DNA of 64,000 nt from Acanthamoeba sp. SK_2022b (lineage: Eukaryota; Discosea; Longamoebia; Acanthamoebidae): the NCBI GenBank assembly GCA_027943245.1, contig JANDJZ010001746.1:124001-188000 (forward strand), written 5' to 3'. Of this stretch, positions 27,484-37,739 are shown piece by piece. Below the pieces are notes generated by a model. It saw only the letters and a program-made list of their open reading frames with translations. It ran no database searches and was not told the DNA's origin. A program made the position numbers and the translations under genes. How positions within the stretch are numbered: the first letter of the stretch is position 1; every line of letters begins with the position of its first letter.

Positions 27484-27514
27484 GAAAATGATAATAACAT
27501 CTATTATCATTTCT
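27484..27514. promoter_or_regulatory. Composite Fur-box region upstream of the VibH-like gene
   Basis: GAAAATGATAATAACATC (27484-) and CTATTATCATTTC (27501-) each give partial Fur matches (about 12 and 11 of 19), facing in opposite senses and about 90-120 bases upstream of the start at 27392. Confidence 0.65.
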
Positions 27515-27611
27515 ATTAATTTGGTAACACTTTAGATTCTGTTAAGCGGGGATGCAAGTCGCGCAGTGGGGACGGAGAGAAGAAAGTGGCGGAGAGAAGA
27601 CGGCTAAAAAC

Positions 27612-27645
27612 AAAACGCCCCGGCACAGCTGCCCGGGGCGTTTTT
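27612..27645. terminator. Strong terminator after gltP
   Basis: CGCCCCGG (27616-27623) pairs with CCGGGGCG (27633-27640), flanked by AAAA and TTTTT, so it can act in both directions. It marks the boundary between the iron island and gltP. Confidence 0.88.
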
Positions 27646-27666
27646 AACATCAGAGCTGCTCGATGA

Positions 27667-28983
27667 TTAGGCCTGATTGGCTGGCTTCACCTTCTGCGCC
27701 AGAAACTCCGTTTCGTAGGCCAGCGCCTTCTTGCGATCGAACTGGTGTTCCCACTTGGCGATCACCAGCACCGCCAGTGCGTTACCCACGACGTTCAGCG
27801 CGGTGCGCGCCATATCCAGGATACGGTCCACGCCGGCGATGAACGCCAGGCCTTCCAACGGAATGCCGACGCTGCCCAGCGTGGCCAGCAGCACCACGAA
27901 CGAGACGCCCGGCACGCCGGCGATCCCTTTCGAGGTGACCATCAGCGTCAGCACCAGCACGATCTCCTGCCCCAACGACAGCTCGATGCCGTACAGCTGG
28001 GCGATAAAGATAGCGGCAATGCTCTGGTACAGCGTCGAGCCATCCAGGTTAAAGGAGTAGCCGGTCGGCACCACGAAGCTGGTGATCGACTTGGGCGCGC
28101 CGTAGGCCTCCATCTTTTCGATGATGCGCGGCAGCACCGTTTCCGAGCTGGCGGTGGAATAAGCCAGGATCAGTTCGTCTTTCAGGATACGGATCAACGT
28201 CCAGATGCGCAGGTTGCACAGCCGGGCGACCGCCCCCAGCACCACCAGGGCGAAGAACGCGATGGCGAAGTACACCAGCACCACCAGCTTGGCCAGCGGC
28301 AGCAGCGAGGCGAAACCGAAGTTGGCTACCGTGACCGCAATCAGGCCAAACACCCCGATCGGCGCATAGCGCATGATCATGTGGGTGACTTTGAACATGC
28401 TCTCGGACACCGCCTTGAACACCTTCAGCAGCGGCTCTTTGGTCTCTTTCGGCAACGACGACAGCCCCAGACCGAACAGCACCGAGAAGAAGATAATCGG
28501 CAGCATGTCGCCCTTGGCCATCGACGAGAAGACGTTCGACGGGATCAGCGACAGAATGGTCGCCACCAGACTGTGCGAACCGCTTTGCACCTGTTCGGTG
28601 GTTTTCTCATACTGCGAAATGTCCACCGTGGTCAGCGTCGACATATCGATGCCGTGGCCGGGTTGGAATACGTTGGCCAGCGTCAACCCCACCACGATGG
28701 CAACGGTGGTGATCACTTCGAAGTAAATAATGGTTTTCAATCCGATGCGGCCCAGCTTTTTCGCATCGCCCACGCCGGCAATACCGACGATCAGCGTGGA
28801 AATAACGATCGGTACCACAATCATCTTGATCAGGCGAATAAAGATATCACCCGCCGGGCTGAGAATATTGCTGACCAGCCACTCACGAGATTCTGTCTGG
28901 TTGTGCAATACCGCGCCAACAATAATACCCAGCACCAACGCGATCAGGATTTGCCAAGCCAGGCTAATTTTTACACTTTTCAT
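27667..28983 (-). CDS. gltP: GltP, proton/glutamate-aspartate symporter
   Basis: 438 residues from the ATG at 28983, matching E. coli GltP length and N terminus (MKSVKISLAWQI); the frame is open to 29031. Sodium/proton dicarboxylate symporter (DAACS) family inner-membrane protein with about eight membrane helices and re-entrant loops. Signatures are STASSETVLPRI (serine-rich hairpin) and PTGYSFNLDGSTLYQS. It takes up glutamate and aspartate using the proton gradient. It is divergent from acs, as a near neighbour of acs in E. coli. Confidence 0.93.
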   Translation of the reverse strand: MKSVKISLAWQILIALVLGIIVGAVLHNQTESREWLVSNILSPAGDIFIRLIKMIVVPIVISTLIVGIAGVGDAKKLGRIGLKTIIYFEVITTVAIVVGLTLANVFQPGHGIDMSTLTTVDISQYEKTTEQVQSGSHSLVATILSLIPSNVFSSMAKGDMLPIIFFSVLFGLGLSSLPKETKEPLLKVFKAVSESMFKVTHMIMRYAPIGVFGLIAVTVANFGFASLLPLAKLVVLVYFAIAFFALVVLGAVARLCNLRIWTLIRILKDELILAYSTASSETVLPRIIEKMEAYGAPKSITSFVVPTGYSFNLDGSTLYQSIAAIFIAQLYGIELSLGQEIVLVLTLMVTSKGIAGVPGVSFVVLLATLGSVGIPLEGLAFIAGVDRILDMARTALNVVGNALAVLVIAKWEHQFDRKKALAYETEFLAQKVKPANQA

Positions 28984-29883
28984 ACCCAAAAAGTCCTCAA
29001 AGACTCTTTTCGCCGTACAAAGTCGCAACACGGAGAAAAGAATACTTAATCATTTATTACAGGCTTATGTTAATTCAGTGGAAGCGTTCACCTGCCCTGG
29101 GTGCGACGCAGTATAAATCTGTATCATCCGGGCGGCATGCTCTGCAAGCCTTGATTTGTCAGGGTTGAGCGCTGAATCGAATAACAAAAATTTCGCGTTA
29201 CTATTTCAAATGGCATAATTGCTTGTTATTAAAAACATAATTTCTCATACAATGAAGCACATAACCGCGCCGACGACGTTTTTTTGAACGCCATTAAAAT
29301 GCGTTATTTTTCGTCCATTCTGCATATTTAATCCGCATCAAATGTTTATATTTTGTTACGCAAAAGTCAAATAAATGAGAATTGACCGAGTGACATTTTC
29401 GACCATAAATGCAGCACTGCTTTATATTTAGCTTAAAAATCGAACGATGGCGCAGAGTGAATACCCCAGGGTATCACCCGGCCTTTCATCAGGAATTAAA
29501 GGTTAATAAAACGTTATTTCACGGCGTGCCGTCCATCGTTATATCGCGTTAATATCAACTTCGAATATTAATAGCGAAAAATAATCCAAAAAGATTTATA
29601 GCGTGAAATAACGCAGGCCTTTCTCACGCGATTAATCACGAGGAAAACAGTCTCGTCTTTTTTTATTCTTTTTTGTTCTTTAGATAAGTGTTTTTGGCTA
29701 AAAACGCGGGTTTATGATGAATTAAACGCCAAAGAGATAGATACGTCCTACAAATGCGACAGAACTATTACAAATCAATATCTTTGTTGCGTGATCTGCC
29801 GCGCAAAAAAGAAACAAAGAATCGTAGCAAACTATACTTAACCTTCAGTTGACATATCATTAACAACTTCAAGGAGAAAAGCT
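28984..29883. other. 900-base AT-rich divergent intergenic region, gltP / acs
   Basis: No convincing gene is seen on either strand. It is much more AT-rich than its surroundings and must hold the gltP and acs promoters. AAGGAG lies 8 bases before acs. In E. coli acs expression depends on CRP with IHF and Fis; TTGCGTGATC...CGCAA at about 29786-29805 is the only half-way CRP-like candidate I noticed, and it is weak. Confidence 0.6.
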
Positions 29884-31842
29884 ATGAGCCAACTGCATAA
29901 ACACGCTATTCCTTCTGCAATTGCAGAGCGCGCCCTGATTAATCCGGCACAATACCAACAGTATTATCAACAGTCGGTTCAAGACCCAGAGGCTTTCTGG
30001 GGTGAGCATGGCAAAATCCTGGACTGGATCAAACCCTATACCAAAGTTAAAAACACGTCGTTCGATCCCGGCCACATCAGCATTCGTTGGTTTGAAGACG
30101 GCACGCTGAACCTGTCGGCCAACTGTCTGGACCGCCATCTGGCTGAGCGCGGCGACCAGACCGCCATTATCTGGGAAGGCGATGACCCAACCCAATCCAA
30201 GAACGTGACTTACAAACAGCTGCACCATGACGTCTGCCAGTTCGCCAACGTGCTGAAAAAGCTCGGCGTGAAAAAAGGCGACGTGGTGGCTATCTATATG
30301 CCGATGGTGCCGGAAGCGGCGGTCGCGATGCTGGCCTGTGCGCGCATCGGCGCCGTACATTCGGTGATCTTCGGCGGCTTCTCGCCGGAAGCGGTCGCCG
30401 GACGCATTATCGACTCCAACGCCAAACTGGTCATTACCGCCGATGAAGGCCTGCGCGCCGGCCGCGCCGTGCCGCTGAAAAAGAACGTCGACGATGCGCT
30501 GAAAAATCCCGGCGTGGTCAGCGTGGCCAACGTGGTGGTATTCCAACGCACCGGCAAACCGGGTTACTGGCAGGAAGGGCGCGATCTGTGGTGGCATGAA
30601 CTGACCCAGGGCGTCTCCGCCGACTGCCCGCCGGAAGAAGTGAACGCCGAGGACCCGCTGTTTATCCTGTATACCTCCGGCTCGACCGGCAAGCCGAAAG
30701 GCGTGCTGCACACCACCGGCGGCTACCTGGTGTACGCTGCGATGACCTTTAAGTATGTGTTCGACTACCACGACGGCGACATTTATTGGTGCACCGCCGA
30801 CGTGGGCTGGGTCACCGGCCACAGCTATCTGCTGTACGGCCCGCTGGCCTGCGGCGCCACCACGCTGATGTTCGAAGGCGTGCCTAACTATCCAGGCGTC
30901 AATCGCCTGTCGCAGGTGATCGACAAACACCAGGTCAACATTCTGTATACCGCGCCGACCGCCATTCGCGCCCTGATGGCCGAAGGCGACAAGGCGATCG
31001 AGGGCACCCGACGCGATTCGCTGCGCATCATGGGCTCGGTCGGCGAGCCGATCAACCCGGAAGCCTGGGAGTGGTATTACAACAAGATAGGCAACGCAAA
31101 GTGCCCGATCGTCGATACCTGGTGGCAAACCGAAACCGGCGGCTTCATGATTACCCCGCTGCCGGGCGCCACCGAGCTGAAGGCCGGTTCCGCCACGCGG
31201 CCTTTCTTCGGCGTACAGCCGGCGCTGGTCGATAACGTCGGCACACCGCAGGAAGGCGCCTGCGAAGGCAACCTGGTGATCGTCGACTCCTGGCCGGGCC
31301 AGGCGCGTACCCTGTTTGGCGATCATGACCGCTTCGAGCAAACCTACTTCTCGACCTTCAAAGGCATGTACTTCAGCGGTGACGGCGCCCGCCGCGACGA
31401 GGACGGTTACTACTGGATCACCGGCCGCGTCGACGACGTGCTGAACGTCTCCGGCCACCGTCTGGGCACCGCCGAGATCGAGTCTGCGCTGGTATCGCAC
31501 CCGAAAATCGCCGAAGCGGCAGTGGTCGGCATTCCTCACAACATCAAAGGCCAGGCGATCTACGCCTACATCACGCTGAATCACGGCGAAGAACCGACGC
31601 CGGAGCTCTATACCGAAGTGCGCAACTGGGTGCGTAAAGAGATAGGGCCGATCGCCACGCCGGACGTGCTGCACTGGACAGATTCGCTGCCCAAAACGCG
31701 TTCCGGCAAGATCATGCGGCGTATCCTGCGCAAAATTGCCGCCGGCGACACCAGCAACCTGGGGGATACCTCCACGCTGGCGGATCCGGCCGTAGTCGAC
31801 AAGCTGTTGGAAGAAAAACAATCAATGAAAGTGCCGTCATAA
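29884..31842 (+). CDS. acs: Acs, acetyl-CoA synthetase
   Basis: 652 residues, exactly the E. coli length. AMP-forming enzyme converting acetate, ATP and CoA to acetyl-CoA for growth on low acetate. Cores: [45 protein letters not shown], and the C-terminal catalytic, acetylatable lysine in TRSGKIMRR. It is first in the acs-yjcH-actP operon, as in E. coli; the ATG at 29884 follows AAGGAGAAAAGCT. Confidence 0.97.
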   Translation: MSQLHKHAIPSAIAERALINPAQYQQYYQQSVQDPEAFWGEHGKILDWIKPYTKVKNTSFDPGHISIRWFEDGTLNLSANCLDRHLAERGDQTAIIWEGDDPTQSKNVTYKQLHHDVCQFANVLKKLGVKKGDVVAIYMPMVPEAAVAMLACARIGAVHSVIFGGFSPEAVAGRIIDSNAKLVITADEGLRAGRAVPLKKNVDDALKNPGVVSVANVVVFQRTGKPGYWQEGRDLWWHELTQGVSADCPPEEVNAEDPLFILYTSGSTGKPKGVLHTTGGYLVYAAMTFKYVFDYHDGDIYWCTADVGWVTGHSYLLYGPLACGATTLMFEGVPNYPGVNRLSQVIDKHQVNILYTAPTAIRALMAEGDKAIEGTRRDSLRIMGSVGEPINPEAWEWYYNKIGNAKCPIVDTWWQTETGGFMITPLPGATELKAGSATRPFFGVQPALVDNVGTPQEGACEGNLVIVDSWPGQARTLFGDHDRFEQTYFSTFKGMYFSGDGARRDEDGYYWITGRVDDVLNVSGHRLGTAEIESALVSHPKIAEAAVVGIPHNIKGQAIYAYITLNHGEEPTPELYTEVRNWVRKEIGPIATPDVLHWTDSLPKTRSGKIMRRILRKIAAGDTSNLGDTSTLADPAVVDKLLEEKQSMKVPS

Positions 31843-31933
31843 TTTACGCCGCTTCAGGCCGCTCATTCGGATAACGCGCCGTTGAGCGGCCCTGGCGCGG
31901 CGTACTCTATCAATACCTACTGGAGACACTCTG

Positions 31934-32245
31934 ATGAATGACACCATTTATCAAGGGATTGAAGAAAACCCGCGCTTTAAAGAGCTGGTGAGAAAACGCG
32001 GCCGGTTCGCCTGGCTGCTTTCGCTGATTACGCTGGCGCTGTACGTCGGCTTTATTCTGTTGATCGCCTTCGATCCGCAATGGCTCGGCACGCCGATCGC
32101 CGCCGGATCGACCATCACCCGCGGGATCCCGGTCGGCGTCGGGCTGATCGTGATCTCTTTCGTCTTGACCGGGATCTACGTGTTTCGCGCCAACGGCGAG
32201 TTCGATCGCCTCACCGCAGAAATCCTGCGTGAGGTGAAACAATGA
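31934..32245 (+). CDS. yjcH: YjcH, DUF485 inner-membrane protein
   Basis: 103 residues with two hydrophobic segments (about 25-47 and 60-80) and the start [19 protein letters not shown] typical of DUF485 proteins. It overlaps the start of actP by four bases and is always found with that transporter. The exact role is unknown; it is presumed to assist ActP assembly or activity. Confidence 0.93.
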   Translation: MNDTIYQGIEENPRFKELVRKRGRFAWLLSLITLALYVGFILLIAFDPQWLGTPIAAGSTITRGIPVGVGLIVISFVLTGIYVFRANGEFDRLTAEILREVKQ

Positions 32246-33894
32246 AGCGTTTATTGTCCGCCGCTGCACTGCTGTTGCTGCCCGGTCTGGCCTGCGCCGA
32301 CGCCATTGGCGGCGAGGTGCATCGTCAGCCGCTGAACATCCAGGCGATCGTGATGTTTATCCTGTTTGTCGGCGCCACCCTGTACATCACCTACTGGGCG
32401 TCCAAACGCACCCGTTCCCGCCAGGACTACTACACCGCGGGTGGACGCATCACCGGCCTGCAAAACGGCCTGGCGATCGCCGGCGACTTCATGTCCGCCG
32501 CCTCGTTCCTCGGCATTTCCGCCCTGGTTTACACCTCGGGTTATGATGGCCTGATCTACTCCATCGGCTTCCTCATCGGCTGGCCGATCATTCTGTTCCT
32601 GATCGCGGAGCGCCTGCGCAACCTCGGCCGCTATACCTTTGCCGATGTCGCCTCTTACCGTCTGCAGCAGAAACCGATCCGCACCCTGTCGGCCTGTGGC
32701 TCTTTGGTGGTGGTGGCGCTGTATCTGATCGCGCAGATGGTCGGTGCCGGCAAGCTGATCCAGCTGCTGTTCGGGCTCAACTACCACGTGGCGGTGATCC
32801 TGGTCGGTATCCTGATGGTGTTGTACGTGCTGTTCGGCGGCATGCTGGCCACCACCTGGGTGCAAATCATCAAGGCGGTGCTGCTGCTGGCCGGCGCCAG
32901 CTTTATGGCGCTGATGGTGATGAAGTCGGTCAACTTCGACTTCAATACCCTGTTCGCCGAAGCGGTGAAGGTGCATCCGAAAGGCATCGCCATCATGAGC
33001 CCCGGCGGCCTGGTCTCCGATCCGATTTCCGCGCTGTCGCTCGGCCTGGCGCTGATGTTCGGCACCGCCGGTTTGCCGCACATCCTGATGCGCTTCTTTA
33101 CCGTGAGTGACGCCAAAGAAGCGCGCAAGAGCGTGTTCTACGCCACCGGTTTTATCGGTTACTTCTATATCCTGACCTTTATCATCGGCTTCGGCGCCAT
33201 CTTGCTGGTCAGCGCCAATCCGGCGTTCAAAGACGCCACCGGCGCGCTGCTGGGCGGCACCAACATGGCGGCGGTACACCTGGCCAATGCCGTTGGCGGC
33301 AACTTCTTCCTCGGCTTTATCTCGGCGGTGGCCTTCGCCACCATTCTGGCGGTCGTAGCAGGCCTGACGCTGGCCGGCGCATCGGCCGTTTCCCACGATC
33401 TGTACGCCAGCGTGATGAAAAACGGCAAGGCGACCGAACGCGATGAGCTGAAGGTCTCCAAAATCACCGTCGTGGTGCTCGGCCTGGTCGCTATCGCGCT
33501 GGGGATTTTGTTCGAGAAGCAGAACATCGCCTTTATGGTCGGGTTGGCGTTCTCTATCGCCGCCAGCTGTAACTTCCCTATCATCATCCTGTCGATGTAC
33601 TGGTCGCGTTTGACCACTCGCGGCGCAATGATTGGCGGCTGGCTGGGCCTACTGACGGCGGTGATTCTGATGATCCTCGGCCCGACGATCTGGGTGCAGA
33701 TCCTCGGCCATGAAAAGCCTATTTACCCGTATGAATATCCGGCGCTGTTCTCGATGATCGTGGCCTTTGTCGGTACCTGGCTATTCTCGATCACCGACGG
33801 CTCGCTGGCCGGGCAGCAGGAGCGGGAACGCTTCCGGGCTCAGTTTGTCCGTTCGCAAACCGGGCTGGGCATCTCTCAAGGCAGCTCGCATTAA
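32242..33894 (+). CDS. actP: ActP, cation/acetate symporter
   Basis: 550 residues (E. coli 549). Sodium:solute symporter family with an N-terminal signal sequence (LLPGLACAD) and about 13 membrane helices. Conserved stretches are [29 protein letters not shown] and [21 protein letters not shown] ([16 protein letters not shown] here). It takes up acetate and also glycolate for Acs. Its ATG overlaps the yjcH stop, indicating coupled translation, and a terminator follows at 33932. Confidence 0.96.
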   Translation: MKRLLSAAALLLLPGLACADAIGGEVHRQPLNIQAIVMFILFVGATLYITYWASKRTRSRQDYYTAGGRITGLQNGLAIAGDFMSAASFLGISALVYTSGYDGLIYSIGFLIGWPIILFLIAERLRNLGRYTFADVASYRLQQKPIRTLSACGSLVVVALYLIAQMVGAGKLIQLLFGLNYHVAVILVGILMVLYVLFGGMLATTWVQIIKAVLLLAGASFMALMVMKSVNFDFNTLFAEAVKVHPKGIAIMSPGGLVSDPISALSLGLALMFGTAGLPHILMRFFTVSDAKEARKSVFYATGFIGYFYILTFIIGFGAILLVSANPAFKDATGALLGGTNMAAVHLANAVGGNFFLGFISAVAFATILAVVAGLTLAGASAVSHDLYASVMKNGKATERDELKVSKITVVVLGLVAIALGILFEKQNIAFMVGLAFSIAASCNFPIIILSMYWSRLTTRGAMIGGWLGLLTAVILMILGPTIWVQILGHEKPIYPYEYPALFSMIVAFVGTWLFSITDGSLAGQQERERFRAQFVRSQTGLGISQGSSH

Positions 33895-33931
33895 CCGAAT
33901 AATAAGTGAAAAAAGCAAACACACCCTAATC

Positions 33932-33952
33932 AAAGGCCCTTCGGGGCCTTTT
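33932..33952 (+). terminator. Terminator after actP
   Basis: AAAGGCC, a short CTTCG loop region, GGCCTTTT; 38 bases past the actP stop. Confidence 0.85.
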
Positions 33953-33987
33953 CTCTGGCTGTTTATCGGAGAGAAGCAGGGAAAAGC

Positions 33988-34011
33988 AGCGCAGCGTAGC
34001 TGCGCTTTTTT
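33988..34011 (+). terminator. Second terminator downstream of actP
   Basis: AGCGCAGC, GTA loop, GCTGCGCT, then six T in all. It may back up the first actP terminator or belong to the vanished neighbour discussed at 34029-34317. Confidence 0.75.
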
Positions 34012-34028
34012 GCATTTTACGCATAGCA

Positions 34029-34241
34029 AAAAGCCCTGAACGTCAGTTCAGGGCTTTCGGCTTGGTTTGATGCCTGGCAGTTTATGGCGGGCGTCCTGCC
34101 CGCCCCCCTTCGGGCCGTTGCTTCGCAACGTTCAAATCCGCTCCCGGCGGATTTGTCCTACACAATTCGTCTCATCCTGAGACTCTCCCTTCCGGGGCCG
34201 CCACACGCGGCGTTAAGGCCCGTTCCCGACGGGCCTTTCGC
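34029..34241 (-). other. rRNA operon distal region (T1/T2-type terminators and 5S-end-like motif) without rRNA genes
   Basis: Read on the minus strand this contains, in order, a GAAAGGCCCGT/ACGGGCCTT hairpin (34215-34241), GTAGGACAAATCC, the blocks GGAGCGGATTTGAACG and TTGCGAAGCAACGG, the hairpin GGCGGGC/GCCCGCC, then AACTGCCAGGCATC (the 5S rRNA 3'-end-like motif, 34069-34082) and an AAGCCCTGAAC/GTTCAGGGCTT hairpin with a T run (34029-34055). The same order of blocks follows 5S rRNA in E. coli rrn operons (the rrnB T1-T2 interval). No 5S, 23S, tRNA or 16S gene is attached. Confidence 0.82.
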
Positions 34242-34282
34242 ATGCCCATGCTCGTGCAGAACGCCAGATAACCGGTTCAGAA

Positions 34283-34317
34283 TGACAAGCGATAATATGC
34301 ATTTTTTATCTGACCGC
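34283..34317 (-). promoter_or_regulatory. Upstream half of an rrn P1 promoter (UP element and -35), -10 missing
   Basis: On the minus strand GCGGTCAGA, 19 AT-rich bases, then CTTGTCA. E. coli rrnB P1 has the same two blocks with the same 19-base spacing. Where the -10 hexamer should fall (34261-34266) the minus strand reads TGGCGT, so the promoter is cut short. It lies 24 bases past the gmhB stop, where rrnH begins in E. coli. Confidence 0.7.
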
Positions 34318-34340
34318 TCACTATTCATTCGTAACGCCTA

Positions 34341-34904
34341 TTAAACCCGCTTTTTGATGGCTGCCGGCAGGTCCGCCAGGCTATTTAACACCCAATCGGC
34401 CAGCTGTTCGCCCTGCTCGGTCACGGGCTTGCCGGTGCGCACCAATACCTTGGTACCAACGCCGGCCGCGATCGCCGCCTGCATATCTTCCGGTTTATCG
34501 CCCACCATATAAGAAGCGGCCATATCGATGTTCAATTCCTGCTGCGCTTGCAGCAGCATGCCCGGCTGCGGTTTACGGCAGTCACACACCTGACGATACT
34601 CTTCTATTACTGCCTCCGGATGGTGCGGGCAGAAATAGATGCCGTCGAAGTCGACGTCGCGATCGGCCAGCGACCAGTCCATCCACTCGGTCAGGTACAT
34701 AAATTGGTCTTCGCTGAACTTGCCGCGCGCAATGCCGGACTGGTTGGTCACCATCACCAACGCGAAGCCCATCTTTTTGAGTTCGCGACAGGCGTCAATC
34801 ACGCCGTCAATAAAGTGGAAGTTGTCGATTTCATGGACATAGCCATGGTCAACGTTAATCGTACCGTCACGATCGAGAAAAATTGCTGGAACGCTTTGTG
34901 TCAC
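34341..34904 (-). CDS. gmhB: GmhB, D-glycero-beta-D-manno-heptose-1,7-bisphosphate 7-phosphatase
   Basis: 187 residues from the GTG at 34904, which has AGGAG 8 bases upstream; E. coli GmhB begins at the equivalent place. HAD-superfamily phosphatase with catalytic [15 protein letters not shown], zinc-binding CPHHP...CDCRKP, and VGDKPEDM. It removes the 7-phosphate in synthesis of ADP-heptose for the LPS inner core; cytoplasmic. It is divergent from metN, as in E. coli, with an apparently deleted rRNA operon on its downstream side. Confidence 0.95.
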   Translation of the reverse strand: MTQSVPAIFLDRDGTINVDHGYVHEIDNFHFIDGVIDACRELKKMGFALVMVTNQSGIARGKFSEDQFMYLTEWMDWSLADRDVDFDGIYFCPHHPEAVIEEYRQVCDCRKPQPGMLLQAQQELNIDMAASYMVGDKPEDMQAAIAAGVGTKVLVRTGKPVTEQGEQLADWVLNSLADLPAAIKKRV

Positions 34905-34995
34905 CGCTTTGCTCCTGAGGGCCTGTATACGCTGACAGTATCGCATGTTTTACCCCGCACTGAGAACGCCGGAGAACGTCGTTGGCCGTTGACTT

Positions 34996-35019
34996 AGACG
35001 TCTAGACGCCTTAACATCT
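34996..35019. promoter_or_regulatory. MetJ operator, three tandem met boxes, upstream of metN
   Basis: Three contiguous 8-mers AGACGTCT, AGACGCCT, TAACATCT; the first is the perfect met-box consensus. Cooperative MetJ-SAM binding here would repress metNIQ when methionine is plentiful. Confidence 0.9.
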
Positions 35020-35092
35020 GATCCATACCTTGGTTCCACGCCGAGGTTTACTTTTATCTAGCCACGGGCAACCACGCTAAAATAAGAAGAAT

Positions 35093-36124
35093 ATGATTAA
35101 ACTTTCTAACATCACTAAAGTGTTCCAGCAGGGTTCGCGCACTATTACCGCGCTCTCTGACGTGACCCTTCACGTCCCTGCCGGGCAAATCTATGGCGTT
35201 ATCGGGTCTTCCGGTGCCGGCAAAAGCACGCTGATCCGCTGCGCCAACATGCTGGAACGTCCAACGTCCGGCCAGGTCCTGGTCGATGGTCAGGATCTGA
35301 CTTCGCTGTCGGAAAGCGAACTGACGCGCGCCCGTCGCCAAATCGGCATGATCTTCCAGCACTTCAACCTGCTCTCTTCCCGCACGGTGTTCGGCAACGT
35401 GGCGCTGCCGCTGGAGCTGGACAATACGCCGCGCGCCGAGATCAAAAAGCGCGTGACCGAACTGCTGGAGCTGGTCGGCCTGGCGGACAAGCACGACGCC
35501 TACCCGACCAACCTGTCCGGCGGCCAGAAACAGCGCGTGGCGATCGCCCGTGCGCTGGCCAGCAACCCTAAAGTGCTGCTGTGCGACGAAGCCACCAGCG
35601 CGTTGGATCCGGCCACCACCCGTTCCATCCTGGAACTGCTGAAAGACATCAACCGCCGTCTGGGCCTGACCATTCTGCTCATCACCCACGAAATGGACGT
35701 GGTGAAACGCATCTGCGACCAGGTCGCGGTCATCAGCCAGGGGCAACTGATCGAAAAAGACAGCGTCAGCGAAGTGTTCTCACACCCGAAAACCCCGCTA
35801 GCCCAACAGTTCATTCAGTCCACGCTGCATCTGGATATCCCGGACGACTACGCCGCGCGCCTGTCGCCGGAACGTCAGGGCGACCGCCAGCCGCTGCTGC
35901 GCCTGGAATTCACCGGCCAGTCGGTCGATGCGCCGCTGCTGTCTGAAGCCGCTCGCCGCTTCAACGTGAACAACAACATTATCAGCGCCCAGATGGATTA
36001 TGCCGGCGGCGTGAAATTCGGCGTGATGCTGGCGGAGCTGCACGGCAGCGACGAAGACGCGCTGGCGACGATTAAGTTCCTGCAAGAAAATCAGGTAAAA
36101 GTAGAGGTTCTGGGTTATGTCTGA
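35093..36124 (+). CDS. metN: MetN, methionine ABC transporter ATPase
   Basis: 343 residues, the E. coli length. Walker [10 protein letters not shown], signature LSGGQKQR, Walker [13 protein letters not shown], and a C-terminal NIL/ACT-like regulatory domain (about 265-343) that senses internal methionine. It powers uptake of L- and D-methionine with MetI and MetQ. The MetJ operator lies about 75-95 bases upstream. It overlaps metI by 8 bases. Confidence 0.97.
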   Translation: MIKLSNITKVFQQGSRTITALSDVTLHVPAGQIYGVIGSSGAGKSTLIRCANMLERPTSGQVLVDGQDLTSLSESELTRARRQIGMIFQHFNLLSSRTVFGNVALPLELDNTPRAEIKKRVTELLELVGLADKHDAYPTNLSGGQKQRVAIARALASNPKVLLCDEATSALDPATTRSILELLKDINRRLGLTILLITHEMDVVKRICDQVAVISQGQLIEKDSVSEVFSHPKTPLAQQFIQSTLHLDIPDDYAARLSPERQGDRQPLLRLEFTGQSVDAPLLSEAARRFNVNNNIISAQMDYAGGVKFGVMLAELHGSDEDALATIKFLQENQVKVEVLGYV

Positions 36125-36770
36125 GGCAATGATGTGGTTGATGGCGCGTGGCGTGTGGGAAACCGTCATGATGACCTTTGTCTCCGGCTTCTTCGGTTTC
36201 GTGCTCGGCCTGCCGGTCGGCGTGCTGCTGTATGTCACCCGCCCGGGGCAAATCATCGCCAACAACTCGCTGTATAAAATCCTGTCCGGGCTGGTGAACA
36301 TCTTCCGTTCCATCCCGTTCATTATCCTGCTGGTTTGGATGATTCCGTTTACCCGCATGATCGTCGGCACCTCTATCGGTCTGCAGGCGGCCATCGTGCC
36401 GTTGACCGTGGGCGCCGCACCGTTCATCGCGCGCATGGTGGAAAATGCCCTGCTGGAGATCCCGTCCGGTCTGGTGGAAGCGGCGCGCGCCATGGGCGCC
36501 ACGCCGATGCAGATCATCAAGAAAGTGTTGCTGCCGGAAGCCCTGCCGGGCCTGGTCAACGCCGCAACCATCACGCTGATCACCCTGGTGGGCTACTCCG
36601 CCATGGGCGGCGCGGTCGGCGCCGGTGGTCTGGGCCAAATCGGTTACCAATACGGTTATATCGGTTATAACGCCACAGTGATGAATACCGTATTAGTATT
36701 ACTGGTAGTTTTGGTTTATCTGATCCAGTTCTGCGGCGATCGCATCGTCAAAGCCGTTACCCATAAATAG
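36117..36770 (+). CDS. metI: MetI, methionine ABC transporter permease
   Basis: 217 residues with five predicted membrane helices and the permease EAA motif [25 protein letters not shown], which docks on MetN. Inner membrane. Second gene of metNIQ; its start overlaps the end of metN, and metQ follows after 39 bases. Confidence 0.97.
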   Translation: MSEAMMWLMARGVWETVMMTFVSGFFGFVLGLPVGVLLYVTRPGQIIANNSLYKILSGLVNIFRSIPFIILLVWMIPFTRMIVGTSIGLQAAIVPLTVGAAPFIARMVENALLEIPSGLVEAARAMGATPMQIIKKVLLPEALPGLVNAATITLITLVGYSAMGGAVGAGGLGQIGYQYGYIGYNATVMNTVLVLLVVLVYLIQFCGDRIVKAVTHK

Positions 36771-36809
36771 TTTCACAGCATGTTAATGCGAGTCTAATGA
36801 GGAAGGGAT

Positions 36810-37625
36810 ATGTCGTTAAAATTTAAATCCATCGCGGCAATTGGCGCACTGATCGGTACTCTGGCTCTGGCGGGCTGCGGCCAGGATGAAAAAAATCCAA
36901 ACCACATCAAGGTCGGTGTGATCGTCGGCGCTGAGCAGCAAGTAGCTGAAGTCGCTCAGAAAGTGGCGAAAGAGAAATACGGTCTGGACGTTGAGCTGGT
37001 GACCTTCAACGACTACGTGTTGCCTAACGAAGCGCTGAGCAAAGGCGATATCGATCTGAACGCCTTCCAGCACAAGCCATACCTGGATCAGCAAATCAAA
37101 GATCGCGGTTACAAGCTGGTGCCGGTCGGCAGCACCTTTGTTTACCCGATTGCCGGTTACTCCAAGAAAATCAAATCGCTGGACGAGCTGAAAGACGGCT
37201 CTCAGATCGCACTGCCTAACGATCCGACCAACCTGGGCCGTTCGCTGCTGCTGCTGCAGAAAGTCGGCCTGATCAAACTGAAAGACGGCGTTGGCCTGCT
37301 GCCGACCGTGCTGGACGTGACCGAGAACCCGAAAAACCTGAAGCTGGTTGAGCTGGAAGCGCCTCAGCTGCCACGTTCCCTGGACGATCAGCAGATCGCG
37401 CTGGCGGTAATCAACACCACTTACGCCAGCCAGATCGGCCTGACGCCGGCGAAAGACGGCCTGTTCGTGGAAGACAAAGACTCGCCTTACGTCAACCTGC
37501 TGGTTGCGCGCGAAGATAACAAAGATGCGGAAAACGTGAAGAAATTCGTGCAGGCCTATCAGTCTGACGAAGTCGACGCCGCCGCCAACAAAATCTTCAA
37601 CGGCGGTGCGGTGAAAGGCTGGTAA
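36810..37625 (+). CDS. metQ: MetQ, methionine-binding lipoprotein
   Basis: 271 residues. Lipobox LALAGC (Cys at about 23) gives a lipid-anchored periplasmic binding protein of the NlpA family; conserved NHIKVGVIVGAEQQVAEVAQ, AFQHKPYLDQQ and PNDPTNLGRSLLLLQ. It captures methionine and delivers it to MetNI. Terminator at 37659. Confidence 0.97.
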   Translation: MSLKFKSIAAIGALIGTLALAGCGQDEKNPNHIKVGVIVGAEQQVAEVAQKVAKEKYGLDVELVTFNDYVLPNEALSKGDIDLNAFQHKPYLDQQIKDRGYKLVPVGSTFVYPIAGYSKKIKSLDELKDGSQIALPNDPTNLGRSLLLLQKVGLIKLKDGVGLLPTVLDVTENPKNLKLVELEAPQLPRSLDDQQIALAVINTTYASQIGLTPAKDGLFVEDKDSPYVNLLVAREDNKDAENVKKFVQAYQSDEVDAAANKIFNGGAVKGW

Positions 37626-37658
37626 GCGCTTATTCGCCAATTTTATTCCTATAATTGC

Positions 37659-37685
37659 AAGACGGGCCAAGGCCCGTCTTGTTAT
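37659..37685 (+). terminator. Terminator after metQ
   Basis: AAGACGGGCC, AA, GGCCCGTCTT, then GTTATT; 34 bases past metQ. Confidence 0.85.
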
Positions 37686-37739
37686 TTCCGCCATAGATTG
37701 CTTCAATAGCGCCACTTTCATTAAGGCAGAGGAATCTCA

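Noticed and set aside
29869..31821. 650-codon minus-strand frame opposite acs
   Set aside because: Complementary-strand frame of a full-length conserved acs; no independent support.
34029..34317. A partial 5S or 16S rRNA gene next to the rrn-like sequences
   Set aside because: Only the short 5S-end-like motif AACTGCCAGGCATC is present, and the same motif occurs within the E. coli rrn terminator interval; there is no body of any rRNA or tRNA.
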